Assembly (NCBI RefSeq): GCF_002386345.1
Contig: NZ_CP023507.1
Location: forward strand, 1,426,001-1,490,000
Direction of reading: 5' to 3'
Length of the DNA: 64,000 bases
Source of the DNA: Streptococcus oralis
GTDB lineage: Bacteria > Bacillota > Bacilli > Lactobacillales > Streptococcaceae
Positions 47,859-58,092 of this stretch are shown in pieces. Each line of letters begins with the position of its first letter. Position 1 is the first letter of the stretch. The position numbers were made by a program, and so were the translations under genes. The notes beneath the pieces were generated by a model. It was not told where the DNA came from, made no database searches, and saw nothing but the letters and a program-made list of their open reading frames with translations.

Positions 47859-47884
47859 ACTCTCTCCTTTACCAAACTCCTTCT

Positions 47885-47893
47885 ATTGTACCA
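47885..47893 (-). promoter_or_regulatory. Extended -10 promoter of corA
   Basis: TGGTACAAT on the minus strand, 26 nt before the start codon and identical to the efp -10. Confidence 0.6.
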
Positions 47894-47915
47894 TAAATCT
47901 GCTAAAATAGCCGGC

Positions 47916-48476
47916 CTATTCAGTACGAGATAGATTGCTGACGACGGTGATATTGCGATTGGGAACAAAGTGAAGGGCTTGATCATCACCTCGCAGTTGC
48001 GTTGTACGGATCCCTACGCTAACGACCTTTCCAGAAACGGTAATCGGTCCATTTGTGAGAACGACTTCATCACCCACATCAAGCTGGCGTTCAAAAAGAA
48101 TGAAGAAGCCATTGATGACATCAGATAGAAAGCCTTGCGCCCCCATACCAATGGCCACCCCAGCAATCCCCGCACCAGCAAGGAGGCTAGAAACTGGCAG
48201 TCCTAAAATAGACAGGATACAGTAGAGCAAGAAGAAATAAAGAATGTAGTTAAAGACATTCTCCAGCAAACGCGAGATGGTCTTTTGCCTTCCTGCATCT
48301 CGATTTGAAAATTTAAGTGAGGGCTTGACAATCTTTCGTACAGTCGCATGAAGCATCTTTTTAGCTATATAAAATAGTAAAAACAAAATCAAAAGAGAAA
48401 TCACCTTGGTCAAGAGATTCTCTAATATGGTTGTTAAATCAAGTTTATCAAAATAGCGTTGAAAAAAATCTTGCAT
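47916..48476 (-). CDS. Small-conductance mechanosensitive channel (MscS family)
   Basis: An MscS-type channel of about 186 aa with few N-terminal helices. The pore helix region GVAIGMGAQGFLSDVINGFFILFE is diagnostic, followed by a beta domain (VGDEVVL..GKVVSVGIRTTQLR). It is shorter than E. coli MscS, lacking most of the C-terminal vestibule. I start at ATG 48474-48476 (MQDFFQRY) behind GGAG. Confidence 0.9.
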   Translation of the reverse strand: MQDFFQRYFDKLDLTTILENLLTKVISLLILFLLFYIAKKMLHATVRKIVKPSLKFSNRDAGRQKTISRLLENVFNYILYFFLLYCILSILGLPVSSLLAGAGIAGVAIGMGAQGFLSDVINGFFILFERQLDVGDEVVLTNGPITVSGKVVSVGIRTTQLRGDDQALHFVPNRNITVVSNLSRTE

Positions 48477-48494
48477 ATAAAACTCCTTTTTCCT

Positions 48495-48503
48495 ATTATA
48501 CCA
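48495..48503 (-). promoter_or_regulatory. Extended -10 promoter of the MscS gene
   Basis: Consensus TGGTATAAT on the minus strand, 18 nt upstream of the start codon. Confidence 0.65.
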
Positions 48504-48567
48504 TAAAATCGCCCTTCTCTTTTCTTTCATAATTATTCAATTATCGGCCCTATTTTCAAAATATCAC

Positions 48568-48596
48568 TTGCCTCTATAGCATATTTATACTATAAT
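48568..48596 (+). promoter_or_regulatory. Promoter of sstT
   Basis: TTGCCT (48568-48573), 17-bp spacer, TATAAT (48591-48596); AAGGAG precedes the ATG at 48626. Confidence 0.75.
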
Positions 48597-48625
48597 TATA
48601 AACAATACATTTGAAGGAGACTGCT

Positions 48626-49837
48626 ATGAAACGAATCATTAGAGCCTGGACCAAGGCAAGCCTCATCAAACGAATCCTTATTGGAATGATTTCGGGAGCT
48701 ACATTAGGGATGCTCTTTCCAAACCTTACAGGAATTGGCCTGCTTGGAGACCTCTTTGTAGGCGGACTGAAAGCTATCGCTCCTATTTTGGTTTTTGCCC
48801 TTGTTGCCAACGCCCTTTCCCAACACCAAAAGGGACAAAACACCAATATGAAAACTGTTATTTTCCTATACTTGCTCGGAACCTTTGCTGCTGCATTGGT
48901 AGCCGTTCTAGCTAGTTTCTTACTGCCTGTGCAAATCACCCTGACCAGTGCAAATACAGAAGTTGCTGCTCCTGACGGTATCGGTCAAGTCCTCAGCAAC
49001 CTCTTGCTCAAACTGGTGGATAATCCTTTGAATGCTATTGTTGAAGCCAACTATATCGGGATTCTCTCTTGGGCAGTCATCTTTGGCTTGGCTATGAGAG
49101 AGGCAAGTAAACACAGTAAAGAATTACTGAGAACCATGGCAGATGTCACCTCTAAAATCGTGGAATGGATTATCAACCTAGCTCCCTTTGGGATTTTAGG
49201 CTTGGTTTTCAAGACCATCTCTGACAAGGGCATTGCCAGTTTGGCTAACTACGGTATCCTCCTAGGACTTTTGATTGCTACTATGGCCTTTGTTGCTCTC
49301 ATCATCAACCCGCTCATCGCCTTTCTCTTTATGAGGAAAAATCCCTATCCCCTTGTTTTGAAATGCCTACGTGTCATTGGTATTACAGCCTTTTTCACTC
49401 GTAGCTCTGCTGCAAATATCCCTGTCAATATGAAACTCTGTCAAGACTTGGGGCTGAATCCTGACACCTACTCTGTCTCCATCCCGCTTGGTTCAACCAT
49501 CAATATGGCTGGTGCTGCTGTTACCATAAATGTCCTGACTCTAGCTGCCGTCAATACACTCGGAATCTCGGTAGACTTTGGGACAGCATTTGTGCTCAGT
49601 GTCGTGGCTGCCATTTCTGCCTGCGGTGCCTCTGGAATCGCTGGGGGATCCCTTCTCCTCATTCCTGTGGCTTGTAGCCTCTTTGGGATTTCCAACGACT
49701 TGGCTATGCAAGTTGTCGGAGTCGGTTTTGTGATCGGAGTCGTTCAAGACTCCTGCGAAACAGCTCTGAACTCTTCAACAGATGTCCTCTTTACAGCGGT
49801 TGCCGAGTATGCTACAAACCGAAAACTTCGTCCCTAG
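48626..49837 (+). CDS. sstT: Sodium:serine/threonine symporter SstT
   Basis: A 403-aa DAACS-family membrane transporter taking up serine and threonine with Na+. Eight or so TMs and two re-entrant loops are visible. The family signature includes [14 protein letters not shown], the [14 protein letters not shown] loop, and a [12 protein letters not shown] serine-rich stretch. Start set at MKRIIRAW because AAGGAG lies 6 nt upstream. Confidence 0.94.
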   Translation: MKRIIRAWTKASLIKRILIGMISGATLGMLFPNLTGIGLLGDLFVGGLKAIAPILVFALVANALSQHQKGQNTNMKTVIFLYLLGTFAAALVAVLASFLLPVQITLTSANTEVAAPDGIGQVLSNLLLKLVDNPLNAIVEANYIGILSWAVIFGLAMREASKHSKELLRTMADVTSKIVEWIINLAPFGILGLVFKTISDKGIASLANYGILLGLLIATMAFVALIINPLIAFLFMRKNPYPLVLKCLRVIGITAFFTRSSAANIPVNMKLCQDLGLNPDTYSVSIPLGSTINMAGAAVTINVLTLAAVNTLGISVDFGTAFVLSVVAAISACGASGIAGGSLLLIPVACSLFGISNDLAMQVVGVGFVIGVVQDSCETALNSSTDVLFTAVAEYATNRKLRP

Positions 49838-49886
49838 TCTCTAACTCCTCGTTAAAAACTTGATTCTATTAGTTTAGGAAATTTTC

Positions 49887-50840
49887 ATGTCCCTCACTCA
49901 ACGTACGACCAAACTGGTCTTAGCGACCTGTCTCGCTTGTTTTCTCGCTTATTTTTTAGATTTATCATCAGCAGTTTCAGCTGGAATCATAGCTCTCTTA
50001 AGCCTCTCCGACACGCGCAGAAGCACGCTGAAATTAGCACGTAACCGCCTCTTTTCCATGCTCCTAGCGCTCGCTATCGGTGTTCTAGCCTTTCAGCTGA
50101 CGGGCTTTCACATCTGGAGTCTGGGCCTCTACCTGGCTCTCTATGTCCCTCTTGCTTACAAAATGGGCTGGGAAATCGGCATCACCCCTAGCAGTGTCTT
50201 GGTAGGTCATCTCTTGGTACAGGAGTCTACTTCCCCAAATCTCTTGCTTAATGAAGTACTCCTCTTTCTCATCGGGACAAGCTTTGCTCTATTGGTCAAC
50301 CTTTATATGCCCTCTCGTGAGAAAGCCATCCAAAGCTACCACCTTCAGGTCGAAGAAAAATTAAAAGACATCCTGCTTCGCTTTAAATACTATCTGTCTA
50401 GGGGAGACGGTCGCAATCAAGCCCAACTCGTTGACCAATTAGACAAGCTCCTTGATGAAGCTCTCAAACTGGTCTACCTGGATCACTCGGACCATCTCTT
50501 TCACCAGACGGACTACCACATCCACTACTTTGAGATGAGACAGCGACAAAGTCGTATCCTGCGAAATATGGCCCAGCAGATCAATACCTGTCATCTGGCC
50601 GCAAGTGAGAGTTTGATCTTGGCCCAGCTCTTTTCAAAGATTGCTGCCCAGCTAAGCCAGACCAATCCTGCTCATGACTTACTTGATGACATCGAACGCT
50701 ATCTGCAAGTCTTCCGCAACCGGAGTCTCCCTAAAACACGTGAGGAGTTTGAAACCCGTGCCACCCTCCTGCAACTACTACGCGAAGCCGAAACCTTTAT
50801 CCAGGTTAAGGTCGATTTTTACCAGAAATATGGAAACTAG
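49887..50840 (+). CDS. Aromatic acid exporter family (FUSC/DUF939-type) membrane protein
   Basis: A 317-aa protein: five or six N-terminal TMs (to ~145) in the ArAE_1 pattern (RTTKLVLATCLACFLAYFLDLSSAVSAGIIALLSL), then a ~170-aa cytoplasmic helical domain. Family proteins are thought to export small aromatic or organic acids; no substrate is known here. It is monocistronic and ended by a strong terminator. Confidence 0.85.
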   Translation: MSLTQRTTKLVLATCLACFLAYFLDLSSAVSAGIIALLSLSDTRRSTLKLARNRLFSMLLALAIGVLAFQLTGFHIWSLGLYLALYVPLAYKMGWEIGITPSSVLVGHLLVQESTSPNLLLNEVLLFLIGTSFALLVNLYMPSREKAIQSYHLQVEEKLKDILLRFKYYLSRGDGRNQAQLVDQLDKLLDEALKLVYLDHSDHLFHQTDYHIHYFEMRQRQSRILRNMAQQINTCHLAASESLILAQLFSKIAAQLSQTNPAHDLLDDIERYLQVFRNRSLPKTREEFETRATLLQLLREAETFIQVKVDFYQKYGN

Positions 50841-50846
50841 AACGCA

Positions 50847-50877
50847 AAGAACCTCAGAAAATTCCTCTGAGGTTCTT
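50847..50877 (+). terminator. Terminator after the ArAE-type gene
   Basis: 12-bp stem AAGAACCTCAGA / TCTGAGGTTCTT with a 7-nt loop, then TGTGTTTTG. Confidence 0.8.
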
Positions 50878-50940
50878 GTGTTTTGCATTTGGAGGAAAGT
50901 TCTTCCTCTCGTACTGTTCTCAAAAAAGAAATAGCAACTC

Positions 50941-51483
50941 CTAGTCGTCCATCACACCGCCTGTAAGCTGGTACATGAGGTAAATGTGCTCCAAGACTTT
51001 TACCTTATCCATGTGGTCTACATCTTTAAAGCCACCTAATGCCAAAAGTGGAACGAAACCGAAACACTCATCGTAGGCTAATTGACCATGTTTGGCAACA
51101 GCTTTTTTATAGAGTAGGATATCAAAATAATCATCTTTGAAATCTTCATCATCAACATACTCTATGAAACGATCCATACGCTTAATCATAATATCTAAAT
51201 CCTGAATATTGTATTGGACAATTCCCACATAGGCATTCTCTTCCCAAGTAATAATATCTCCAAATGCCGTCGCGAACATAGGAAAAGCGACATCTCCTCT
51301 GAAATAGCTATCTTGGAGAAGCTCAAGATAATCATCCGGATTAATTACCTTCAGATAACCATCAAGAAAAGTTCCTAGACCATCTTCCTGCCAAATTTGA
51401 ACTAACTCAGCTGGAACTTGATCCTTGTATTTTTCAATCACTTCTTGGGGCATATCTGCCACTTTAACAAAGTTTTCTAACAT
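50941..51483 (-). CDS. GAD-like/DUF1851 immunity-type protein
   Basis: A 180-aa acidic protein similar to the GAD-like plus DUF1851 (Tdi1-type immunity) family: VPAELVQIWQEDGLGTFLDGYLKVINPDDY in the N-terminal half, then GDIITWEE and FGFVPLLALGG. Such proteins protect against toxin domains in polymorphic toxin systems. Start chosen at MLENFVKV with GGAGGA upstream. It is the last of four immunity-like genes, and no toxin gene is in the window. Confidence 0.75.
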   Translation of the reverse strand: MLENFVKVADMPQEVIEKYKDQVPAELVQIWQEDGLGTFLDGYLKVINPDDYLELLQDSYFRGDVAFPMFATAFGDIITWEENAYVGIVQYNIQDLDIMIKRMDRFIEYVDDEDFKDDYFDILLYKKAVAKHGQLAYDECFGFVPLLALGGFKDVDHMDKVKVLEHIYLMYQLTGGVMDD

Positions 51484-51552
51484 ATTATCCTCCATTTCAC
51501 GATAACAGCAATACTCAAAAATCGTATTCTTCAAAATGTAATCAAGCTTACT

Positions 51553-52038
51553 CTACTTTTGATTATGCTCTCTTTGGAAAGCTTCCATAGCCTTGAACTG
51601 TTCTAGTTCTTTTTCGTTAGCTGGTTGCTTGCCGAGGTATTTGTATTCAAAAAATTCTATTCTATCCGTTGGTCCAAATTTACTTTCATTCCATGGTGCA
51701 TAGTCAAAATCCAAAGAGGTTTTATTCTGTTCATCCACTTTGATTGTAAAAGCAGACCACTCTGCGAGACCGTGCTCATTGAATATTTTCTTCATGTCTT
51801 CACCCAAAGCAAAAAGATTTATGTATTCTATTCTGAATTCTGTCTTAGGGATACCATATAAAGATGGAATATCCATGTAATAATGATATTCTCCTTTATA
51901 TTTAAAGAAAAATATCACGCCACCACTAAGCGTCTTATCCACTTCAAAATTAATATAAAGATCATCCCACTCAACTGGAATCATATCATTTACTTTATAT
52001 ATAATCTCGGTCATCTTCTCATTAATCTGTTTTTCCAT
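51553..52038 (-). CDS. YezG-family (DUF600) immunity protein, copy 1
   Basis: A 161-aa acidic protein of the YezG/DUF600 family (the B. subtilis YeeF/YezG LXG toxin immunity protein). Diagnostic stretches: IPVEWDDLYINFEV, DFDYAPWNESKFGPTDRIEFFEYKYLG. A second copy at 52786-53271 shares its N-terminus (MEKQINEK..EI) and C-terminal EQFKAMEAFQ. GGAGG ribosome binding site. Confidence 0.85.
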   Translation of the reverse strand: MEKQINEKMTEIIYKVNDMIPVEWDDLYINFEVDKTLSGGVIFFFKYKGEYHYYMDIPSLYGIPKTEFRIEYINLFALGEDMKKIFNEHGLAEWSAFTIKVDEQNKTSLDFDYAPWNESKFGPTDRIEFFEYKYLGKQPANEKELEQFKAMEAFQREHNQK

Positions 52039-52080
52039 TTTATCCTCCGATTTGGATTATACATTTAAACACAAGACTTC

Positions 52081-52740
52081 CTAATCTGCCTTGAGTTTTT
52101 CTTTACAATAATCCACAATGTATTCATTGATCCATTTATTCTTATTTTGGAAACCTCCGAATTTACGCTTTGCGATCAAATCTTCTGCCATTTGGAGTGC
52201 CTCTTGATATTTCTCGCGATGGATCATTAATAGCATCCCCATCAAATCATATCGAGCAGGATTTGATGAATTCTCAACAGCATAGTTATAAAAATCTTCA
52301 AAACTGTCGAACCCATTGATACGTTTAAGAACTTCTTCATGCACTTCTGAGAGCACCTCGAAAACCCTAGCTTCGACTTTTTCTAAGTCAAGGTCCTCCA
52401 TCGTCCAGTCTTCTTCATTTATTTTGGTTGGTAAGGATAAGGAATCAACTGTGAAAGCTCCAACAGCTCGAAGACTCATTGGTTCCTGCGAATTACTCGC
52501 CATATCAAAAACTTCCCAAAAAATATCATCCAAAATATATGGTTTGATATCCGTGCGAATAATTAGACGAAACTTATTATCTGGAAATTTAATATCAATC
52601 ATATACGAAACCAAATAGTCTCCCACTTTGTTGAAATAGGCCCAATCTCGAGACTTTAACTGTAATTTTTTTGCTGCATTGCGCTGAACTTTTTTCAATT
52701 CTTTTTTTAGTTGTTTATCTATTTTTGAAAATTTAACCAT
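52081..52740 (-). CDS. Uncharacterised protein in the immunity cluster
   Basis: A 219-aa cytoplasmic protein. The N-terminus is Lys-rich and helical (KQLKKELKKVQRNAAKKLQL), and the middle has alternating strands (YMIDIKFPDNKFRLIIRTDIKPY). It may belong to a DUF4304-like immunity group, but I am not certain. Flanked by two YezG-family genes in the same direction, it is probably also an immunity gene. GAGGAAA precedes the ATG. Confidence 0.55.
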   Translation of the reverse strand: MVKFSKIDKQLKKELKKVQRNAAKKLQLKSRDWAYFNKVGDYLVSYMIDIKFPDNKFRLIIRTDIKPYILDDIFWEVFDMASNSQEPMSLRAVGAFTVDSLSLPTKINEEDWTMEDLDLEKVEARVFEVLSEVHEEVLKRINGFDSFEDFYNYAVENSSNPARYDLMGMLLMIHREKYQEALQMAEDLIAKRKFGGFQNKNKWINEYIVDYCKEKLKAD

Positions 52741-52785
52741 TGAATTTCCTCACTAATCTGGTCTTATTCCTCTTATCCAAGCAAA

Positions 52786-53271
52786 CTATTTTCCATTATG
52801 TTCCTGCTGGAAGGCTTCCATAGCCTTGAACTGTTCTTGTTCTTTTTCGTTTCTTGGTTCAAATCCTAAAAATTGATATCTGAAAAAGTTCATTTGAGCA
52901 GTTGGTCCAAAATTACTTTTATTCCATGGAGCATAGTCATAGTCGACTGAAAGCTTGTTGTTATCATCTAAATGGATGATACAAATGTACCAATCTGCCA
53001 AATTATTTTCAATAAACACTCTTTTCAGATCTTCTGATTTTTTAAATAAAACCTTGTTTTCGCTTAGAATATCCATCATCGATAGGCCAAAATCTTCTGA
53101 CATTTCCAGATGGTAATGATAGTGATTTTTATACTTAAAATAGAAATAGGCTTCACCACTATATGTCTTGTCCATCTCGGTTACAATATACAAGTCATCC
53201 CACTCAACTGGAATCATATCGTTGGCTTGATGCACGATTTCGATAATTTTCTCATTAATCTGTTTTTCCAT
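52786..53271 (-). CDS. YezG-family (DUF600) immunity protein, copy 2
   Basis: A 161-aa paralogue of the gene at 51553-52038 with the same IPVEWDDLYIV and DYDYAPWNKSNFGP signatures and a diverged middle. The start is MEKQINEK (ATG 53269-53271) with a GGAGG ribosome binding site; the longer frame reads through the promoter. It heads the cluster of four. Confidence 0.83.
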   Translation of the reverse strand: MEKQINEKIIEIVHQANDMIPVEWDDLYIVTEMDKTYSGEAYFYFKYKNHYHYHLEMSEDFGLSMMDILSENKVLFKKSEDLKRVFIENNLADWYICIIHLDDNNKLSVDYDYAPWNKSNFGPTAQMNFFRYQFLGFEPRNEKEQEQFKAMEAFQQEHNGK

Positions 53272-53314
53272 ATGTTCCTCCGGTTTGGTGTATTCACATT
53301 TTATCTGTATCTCT

Positions 53315-53323
53315 AGTATACCA
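53315..53323 (-). promoter_or_regulatory. Extended -10 promoter of the immunity cluster
   Basis: TGGTATACT on the minus strand, about 43 nt upstream of the first gene. Confidence 0.5.
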
Positions 53324-53451
53324 TAAAGAACAGAAACCAACTTACTCTTATAAAATTTGCTCAAATAGGGCAAAATTGCCTCAATAAAACAGTAAAATAG
53401 ACCAATCATATCTCTAGGTATAGCAACTTTCTATCCTTTCCAACAAAAAAC

Positions 53452-53770
53452 TCCACGAATCGAAAGCATTCGCGGACTTTTCTTACGACGTATTTAAGCA
53501 AAATGCCATACTAATTAATGGCCGTAATCTACGACACTAAGTTTTACAAATCGATTTCATTTGTAAAACGTGGTTACGACGGAAAAATCCACGAAGCTAT
53601 AATATTCGTGGATTATTCCTAGTGAAGCGTTTAGGTAAGCCGATTTTACACTACGACACGGAGTTTGGCAAATCGATTCTATTTGCCAAACGTAGTTAGT
53701 AAGGCAGTTAGCTAGTTCGCCAAATAGCGACTAGCGTCCAACAATTAGGAACTTTAGTTCCAATTGTTGG
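53452..53770. repeat. Array of six hairpins downstream of prfC
   Basis: Main stems: TCCACGAAT / ATTCGCGGA (53452-53476); GTTTTACAAAT / ATTTGTAAAAC (53541-53569); AATCCACGAA / TTCGTGGATT (53586-53614); GTTTGGCAAAT / ATTTGCCAAAC (53663-53691); CTAGTTCGC / GCGACTAG (about 53712-53733); and a 14-bp stem CCAACAATT-A-GGAAC / GTTCCAATTGTTGG (53738-53770). Stems 2 and 4 differ at matching positions but keep pairing, and stems 1 and 3 share TCCACGAA. No ORF is evident in the 506-nt gap 53272-53777. Confidence 0.65.
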
Positions 53771-53777
53771 TGCTGAG

Positions 53778-55322
53778 TTACATTTTTTCCTCCAACTCTA
53801 CGTCTGGATACTTGTTCGCAAACCAGCGAAGGGCAAAGTCATTTTCAAAGAGAAAGACTGGTTGGTCAAAACGGTCTTTGGCCAAGATATTGCGGCTTGA
53901 TGACATGCGCTCGTCTAGGTCCTCTGGCTTGATCCAGCGAACGGTCTTTTTACCCATTGGGCTCATGACCACTTCGGCATTGTACTCGCCTTCCATACGG
54001 TGCTTAAAGACTTCAAACTGGAGTTGACCAACAGCGCCTAGCATATACTCGCCTGTTTGGTAATTCTTATAAAGCTGAATGGCACCCTCTTGTACCAACT
54101 GCTCGATCCCCTTGTGGAAGGATTTTTGTTTCATGACGTTCTTAGCAGAAACTTTCATGAAAATCTCAGGAGTAAAGGTTGGCAGTGGTTCAAATTCAAA
54201 CTTGTTTTTTCCAACTGTCAAAGTGTCTCCAACTTGATAAGTACCAGTATCGTAAACCCCGATAATATCACCTGCAACAGCATTGGTCACATTTTCACGA
54301 CTTTCGGCCATAAACTGAGTGACATTAGATAGTTTGGCAGTCTTACCAGTACGAGGCAGATTGACACTCATTCCACGATCAAATTCACCTGATACGATAC
54401 GAACAAAGGCAATACGGTCCCGGTGACGAGGGTCCATGTTGGCTTGGATTTTAAAGACAAATCCTGAGAAATCCTTGTCATAAGGATCCACAATTTCGCC
54501 ATCTGTTTTCTTGTGGCCATGTGGTTCTGGAGCAAACTTAAGGAAGGTCTCAAGGAAGGTCTGCACCCCAAAGTTAGTGAGGGCTGAACCAAAGAAGACC
54601 GGAGTCAGTTCTCCTGCAAGAATAGCTTCTTCTGAAAATTCATTTCCTGCTTCTTGCAACAGTTCGATATCGTCCTTAACCTGAGCGTAGAAAGGATTGC
54701 TTCCAAAGAGCTTATCCCCTTCTTCCAGACTGGCAAAACGTTCATCCCCTTTATAGAGCTCCAAGCGTTGGTTATAGAGGTCATACAATCCTTCGAAGGC
54801 TTTCCCCATCCCGATTGGCCAGTTCATTGGATAACTCGCAATGCCAAGGACTTCTTCTAGTTCTTGCAAGAGGTCCAGTGGCTCACGACCGTCACGGTCC
54901 AGCTTGTTCATAAAGGTAAAGACTGGAATGCCACGGTGCTTCACAACCTCAAACAATTTCTTGGTTTGGGCCTCGATACCCTTGGCAGAGTCCACGACCA
55001 TGACCGCAGCATCCACCGCCATCAAAGTACGATAGGTATCTTCTGAGAAGTCCTCGTGCCCTGGTGTGTCTAGGATATTGACGCGCTTGCCATCGTAGTC
55101 AAACTGCATAACAGATGAAGTGACCGAAATCCCACGTTGTTTCTCAATATCCATCCAGTCAGACTTGGCAAAAGTCCCTGTTTTCTTTCCTTTAACCGTA
55201 CCAGCCTCACGAATCTCGCCTCCAAAATAGAGCAACTGCTCAGTAATAGTTGTTTTCCCGGCATCCGGGTGGGAGATGATGGCAAAGGTACGGCGTTTCT
55301 TAATTTCTTCTTGAATAGTCAT
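53778..55322 (-). CDS. prfC: Peptide chain release factor 3
   Basis: A 514-aa translational GTPase that recycles RF1/RF2 from the ribosome. G-domain motifs: [23 protein letters not shown]. The RF3-specific domain II/III follows. Length is normal. Confidence 0.96.
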   Translation of the reverse strand: MTIQEEIKKRRTFAIISHPDAGKTTITEQLLYFGGEIREAGTVKGKKTGTFAKSDWMDIEKQRGISVTSSVMQFDYDGKRVNILDTPGHEDFSEDTYRTLMAVDAAVMVVDSAKGIEAQTKKLFEVVKHRGIPVFTFMNKLDRDGREPLDLLQELEEVLGIASYPMNWPIGMGKAFEGLYDLYNQRLELYKGDERFASLEEGDKLFGSNPFYAQVKDDIELLQEAGNEFSEEAILAGELTPVFFGSALTNFGVQTFLETFLKFAPEPHGHKKTDGEIVDPYDKDFSGFVFKIQANMDPRHRDRIAFVRIVSGEFDRGMSVNLPRTGKTAKLSNVTQFMAESRENVTNAVAGDIIGVYDTGTYQVGDTLTVGKNKFEFEPLPTFTPEIFMKVSAKNVMKQKSFHKGIEQLVQEGAIQLYKNYQTGEYMLGAVGQLQFEVFKHRMEGEYNAEVVMSPMGKKTVRWIKPEDLDERMSSSRNILAKDRFDQPVFLFENDFALRWFANKYPDVELEEKM

Positions 55323-55412
55323 AAGTTCTCTTTCTTTGATTTTCTATTTTTAGTTGTTTCAGTAGCTAAGAATGATGTTTACATTGGATTTTACCATTCC
55401 TTTCAACTCTCC

Positions 55413-55441
55413 ATTATAGCGGATTTTGGGGAGTTTTTCAA
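55413..55441 (-). promoter_or_regulatory. Promoter of prfC
   Basis: Minus strand TTGAAA (55436-55441), 17-bp spacer, TATAAT (55413-55418). Confidence 0.7.
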
Positions 55442-55465
55442 TTGCTCATCCGATGAAAAGGCGAG

Positions 55466-56158
55466 CTAGAGCACAGATTTCACCTGATTTCTCTTTTTCC
55501 ACCGTTTCTTGAACAAGATATCAAAAAGAACCAGAGCCAGTGAGAGGATGACGGACACAAGAAGATACTTTAACCACAAGGGCGCATCTGGAATAAAAGG
55601 TGTCTTGTTTAACAAACCATAATTTCCACCCGTCACCTGATTAACCCCAACTAGAAAGAGATTGAGAATAAAGGTATAGGCTACAATCATATATTTCTTG
55701 AGCAAGGTCTTGTCATAGTGATTCATCAAGTAAATCAAGGAATTCACTAGAAGGGCATAGTGCCCAATCAAAAATGAAAAACTGGTGATATGGGGGAAAT
55801 CATAGGGGTCAAAAACCGGGTAAACCAAAGCAAATATCGCTCCACTTGCTCCTAAGAGGGCAAAATATTGCTTGCTCCGCCATTTATCAGGCAAGAAAAC
55901 CACCGCAAACATAGCCAAACGGCAATGGTAAAATGGAAGGCTATTAGAAAATGGAATCCCAAAGCCAACATACCAACTATATAGGGCTAGTAACTGGAGG
56001 ATCTGAATCCCCTTAAACAAGCGGACAAATTTCGGATTTTTGTGATAAACAAGCGCTCCATAAATACAAAGCACTAAAGTAAGCATCATAATCCCATACC
56101 AAAAGAGGGAAATGGGAGGAGGAACCGTCTGAGATCTGGTGATAAATTGATGGAACAT
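55466..56158 (-). CDS. YwaF/TIGR02206-family membrane protein
   Basis: A 230-aa protein with six to seven TMs. The family pattern (LPFYHCRLAMFA, VTGGNYGLLNKTP) is clear. It resembles B. subtilis YwaF, a protein of unknown function. Separate promoter; converges with nothing and ends just upstream of the prfC promoter. Confidence 0.8.
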   Translation of the reverse strand: MFHQFITRSQTVPPPISLFWYGIMMLTLVLCIYGALVYHKNPKFVRLFKGIQILQLLALYSWYVGFGIPFSNSLPFYHCRLAMFAVVFLPDKWRSKQYFALLGASGAIFALVYPVFDPYDFPHITSFSFLIGHYALLVNSLIYLMNHYDKTLLKKYMIVAYTFILNLFLVGVNQVTGGNYGLLNKTPFIPDAPLWLKYLLVSVILSLALVLFDILFKKRWKKRNQVKSVL

Positions 56159-56201
56159 ATTTCTATCCTAACTCTTATTTTTTCTATTCTCTAGTTTAAC
56201 C

Positions 56202-56230
56202 ATTATAGCGAATTAAAAGCGATTTTTCAA
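56202..56230 (-). promoter_or_regulatory. Promoter of the YwaF-like gene
   Basis: Minus strand TTGAAA (56225-56230), 17-bp spacer, TATAAT (56202-56207). Confidence 0.7.
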
Positions 56231-56274
56231 TTTCTATTTCTTTTCAGTTTGGCTCCCTTATTTATAGGAAAATA

Positions 56275-56283
56275 TGGTAAAAT
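56275..56283 (+). promoter_or_regulatory. Extended -10 promoter of gatCAB
   Basis: TGGTAAAAT, 40 nt upstream of gatC; TTGGCT at 56249 is too far away to act as -35. Confidence 0.5.
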
Positions 56284-56323
56284 AGAACAGACTAAAAATC
56301 ATCATTTCACGAAAGGATGCAAG

Positions 56324-56626
56324 ATGAAAATTACGCAAGAAGAGGTAACGCACGTTGCCAATCTTTCAAAATTAAGATTCTCTGAAGAAGAAACTGCTGC
56401 TTTTGCGACCACCCTGTCTAAGATTGTAGATATGGTTGAGTTGCTGGGCGAAGTCGACACAACTGGTGTCGCACCTACTACGACCATGGCTGACCGTAAG
56501 ACCGTACTCCGCCCTGATGTGGCTGAAGAAGGAACAGACCGTGACCGCTTGTTTAAAAACGTACCTGAAAAAGACAACTACTATATCAAGGTACCAGCTA
56601 TCCTAGATGATGGAGGAGATGCCTAA
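56324..56626 (+). CDS. gatC: Asp-tRNA(Asn)/Glu-tRNA(Gln) amidotransferase subunit C
   Basis: A 100-aa small helical subunit that stabilises GatA-GatB. Start at [15 protein letters not shown] with AAAGGA upstream. Its stop and the gatA ATG overlap by one base (TAATG). Confidence 0.95.
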   Translation: MKITQEEVTHVANLSKLRFSEEETAAFATTLSKIVDMVELLGEVDTTGVAPTTTMADRKTVLRPDVAEEGTDRDRLFKNVPEKDNYYIKVPAILDDGGDA

Positions 56627-58092
56627 TGACTTTTAATAACAAAACTATTGAAGACTTGCACAATCTCCTTGTCTCTAAGGAGATTTCAGCAACTGAATTG
56701 ACCCAAGCCACGCTTGAAGATATCAAGTCTCGCGAGACAGCTATTAACGCTTTTGTTACCATCGCTGAAGAACAAGCCCTTGCTCAAGCTAAGGCTATTG
56801 ATGAAGCTGGAATTGACGCGGACAATGTCCTTTCAGGAATTCCACTGGCAGTTAAGGATAATATCTCTACAGACAGTATCCTCACAACTGCAGCCTCAAA
56901 AATGCTCTACAACTACGAGCCTATCTTTGATGCGACAGCCGTTGCCAATGCAAAAGCCAAGGGCATGATTGTTGTCGGAAAGACCAACATGGACGAGTTT
57001 GCCATGGGTGGTTCTGGTGAGACTTCTCATTACGGTGCCACTAAAAATGCTTGGGACCACAGCAAGGTTCCTGGTGGTTCATCAAGTGGTTCTGCTGCAG
57101 CTGTAGCGTCAGGGCAAGTCCGCTTGTCACTCGGTTCTGATACTGGTGGTTCCATCCGCCAACCTGCCGCCTTCAACGGGATTGTTGGTCTCAAACCAAC
57201 CTACGGAACGGTTTCTCGTTTCGGTCTCATTGCCTTTGGTAGCTCTCTAGATCAAATCGGACCTTTTGCACCTACTGTTAAGGAAAATGCTCTCTTGCTC
57301 AACGCTATTGCCAGCGAAGATGTCAAAGATTCTACTTCTGCTCCTGTCCGCATTGCCGACTTTACTTCAAAAATTGGTCAAGACATCAAAGGAATGAAAA
57401 TTGCTTTGCCTAAGGAATACCTTGGTGAAGGGATTGACCCAGAGGTTAAGGAAACCATTCTAAATGCAGCCAAACACTTTGAAAAACTTGGTGCTATCGT
57501 CGAAGAAGTCAGCCTTCCTCACTCTAAATACGGTGTTGCCGTTTACTACATTATCGCTTCATCAGAAGCCTCATCAAACTTGCAACGCTTTGACGGTATC
57601 CGTTACGGCTACCGCGCAGAAGATGCAAGCAACCTTGATGAAATCTATGTAAACAGCCGTAGCCAAGGTTTCGGTGAAGAGGTGAAACGCCGTATCATGC
57701 TTGGAACATTTAGCCTTTCATCAGGTTACTATGATGCCTATTACAAGAAGGCTGGTCAGGTCCGTACCCTCATCATTCAAGATTTCGAAAACGTCTTTGC
57801 GGATTACGACTTGATTTTGGGACCAACTGCTCCAAGCGTTGCCTATGACTTGGACTCCCTCAACCATGACCCCGTTGCCATGTACTTGGCTGACCTTTTG
57901 ACCATCCCAGTCAACTTAGCTGGTCTTCCAGGAATTTCGATTCCTGCTGGATTTGCTCAAGGTCTACCAGTCGGTCTCCAATTGATCGGTCCTAAATACT
58001 CTGAGGAAACCATTTACCAAGCTGCTGCTGCCTTTGAAGCAACAACAGACTACCACAAACAACAACCCGTGATTTTTGGAGGTGACAACTAA
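56626..58092 (+). CDS. gatA: Asp-tRNA(Asn)/Glu-tRNA(Gln) amidotransferase subunit A
   Basis: A 488-aa amidase that supplies ammonia from glutamine. The Ser-cisSer-Lys triad is visible in AVKDNIS, GGSSSGS and [11 protein letters not shown]. Coupled to gatB by TAATG. Confidence 0.96.
   Translation: MTFNNKTIEDLHNLLVSKEISATELTQATLEDIKSRETAINAFVTIAEEQALAQAKAIDEAGIDADNVLSGIPLAVKDNISTDSILTTAASKMLYNYEPIFDATAVANAKAKGMIVVGKTNMDEFAMGGSGETSHYGATKNAWDHSKVPGGSSSGSAAAVASGQVRLSLGSDTGGSIRQPAAFNGIVGLKPTYGTVSRFGLIAFGSSLDQIGPFAPTVKENALLLNAIASEDVKDSTSAPVRIADFTSKIGQDIKGMKIALPKEYLGEGIDPEVKETILNAAKHFEKLGAIVEEVSLPHSKYGVAVYYIIASSEASSNLQRFDGIRYGYRAEDASNLDEIYVNSRSQGFGEEVKRRIMLGTFSLSSGYYDAYYKKAGQVRTLIIQDFENVFADYDLILGPTAPSVAYDLDSLNHDPVAMYLADLLTIPVNLAGLPGISIPAGFAQGLPVGLQLIGPKYSEETIYQAAAAFEATTDYHKQQPVIFGGDN

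Noticed and set aside
53452..53770. Possible CRISPR array
   Set aside because: Repeats are self-complementary hairpins of unequal spacing, without constant repeat units and spacers, and no cas genes are in the window.
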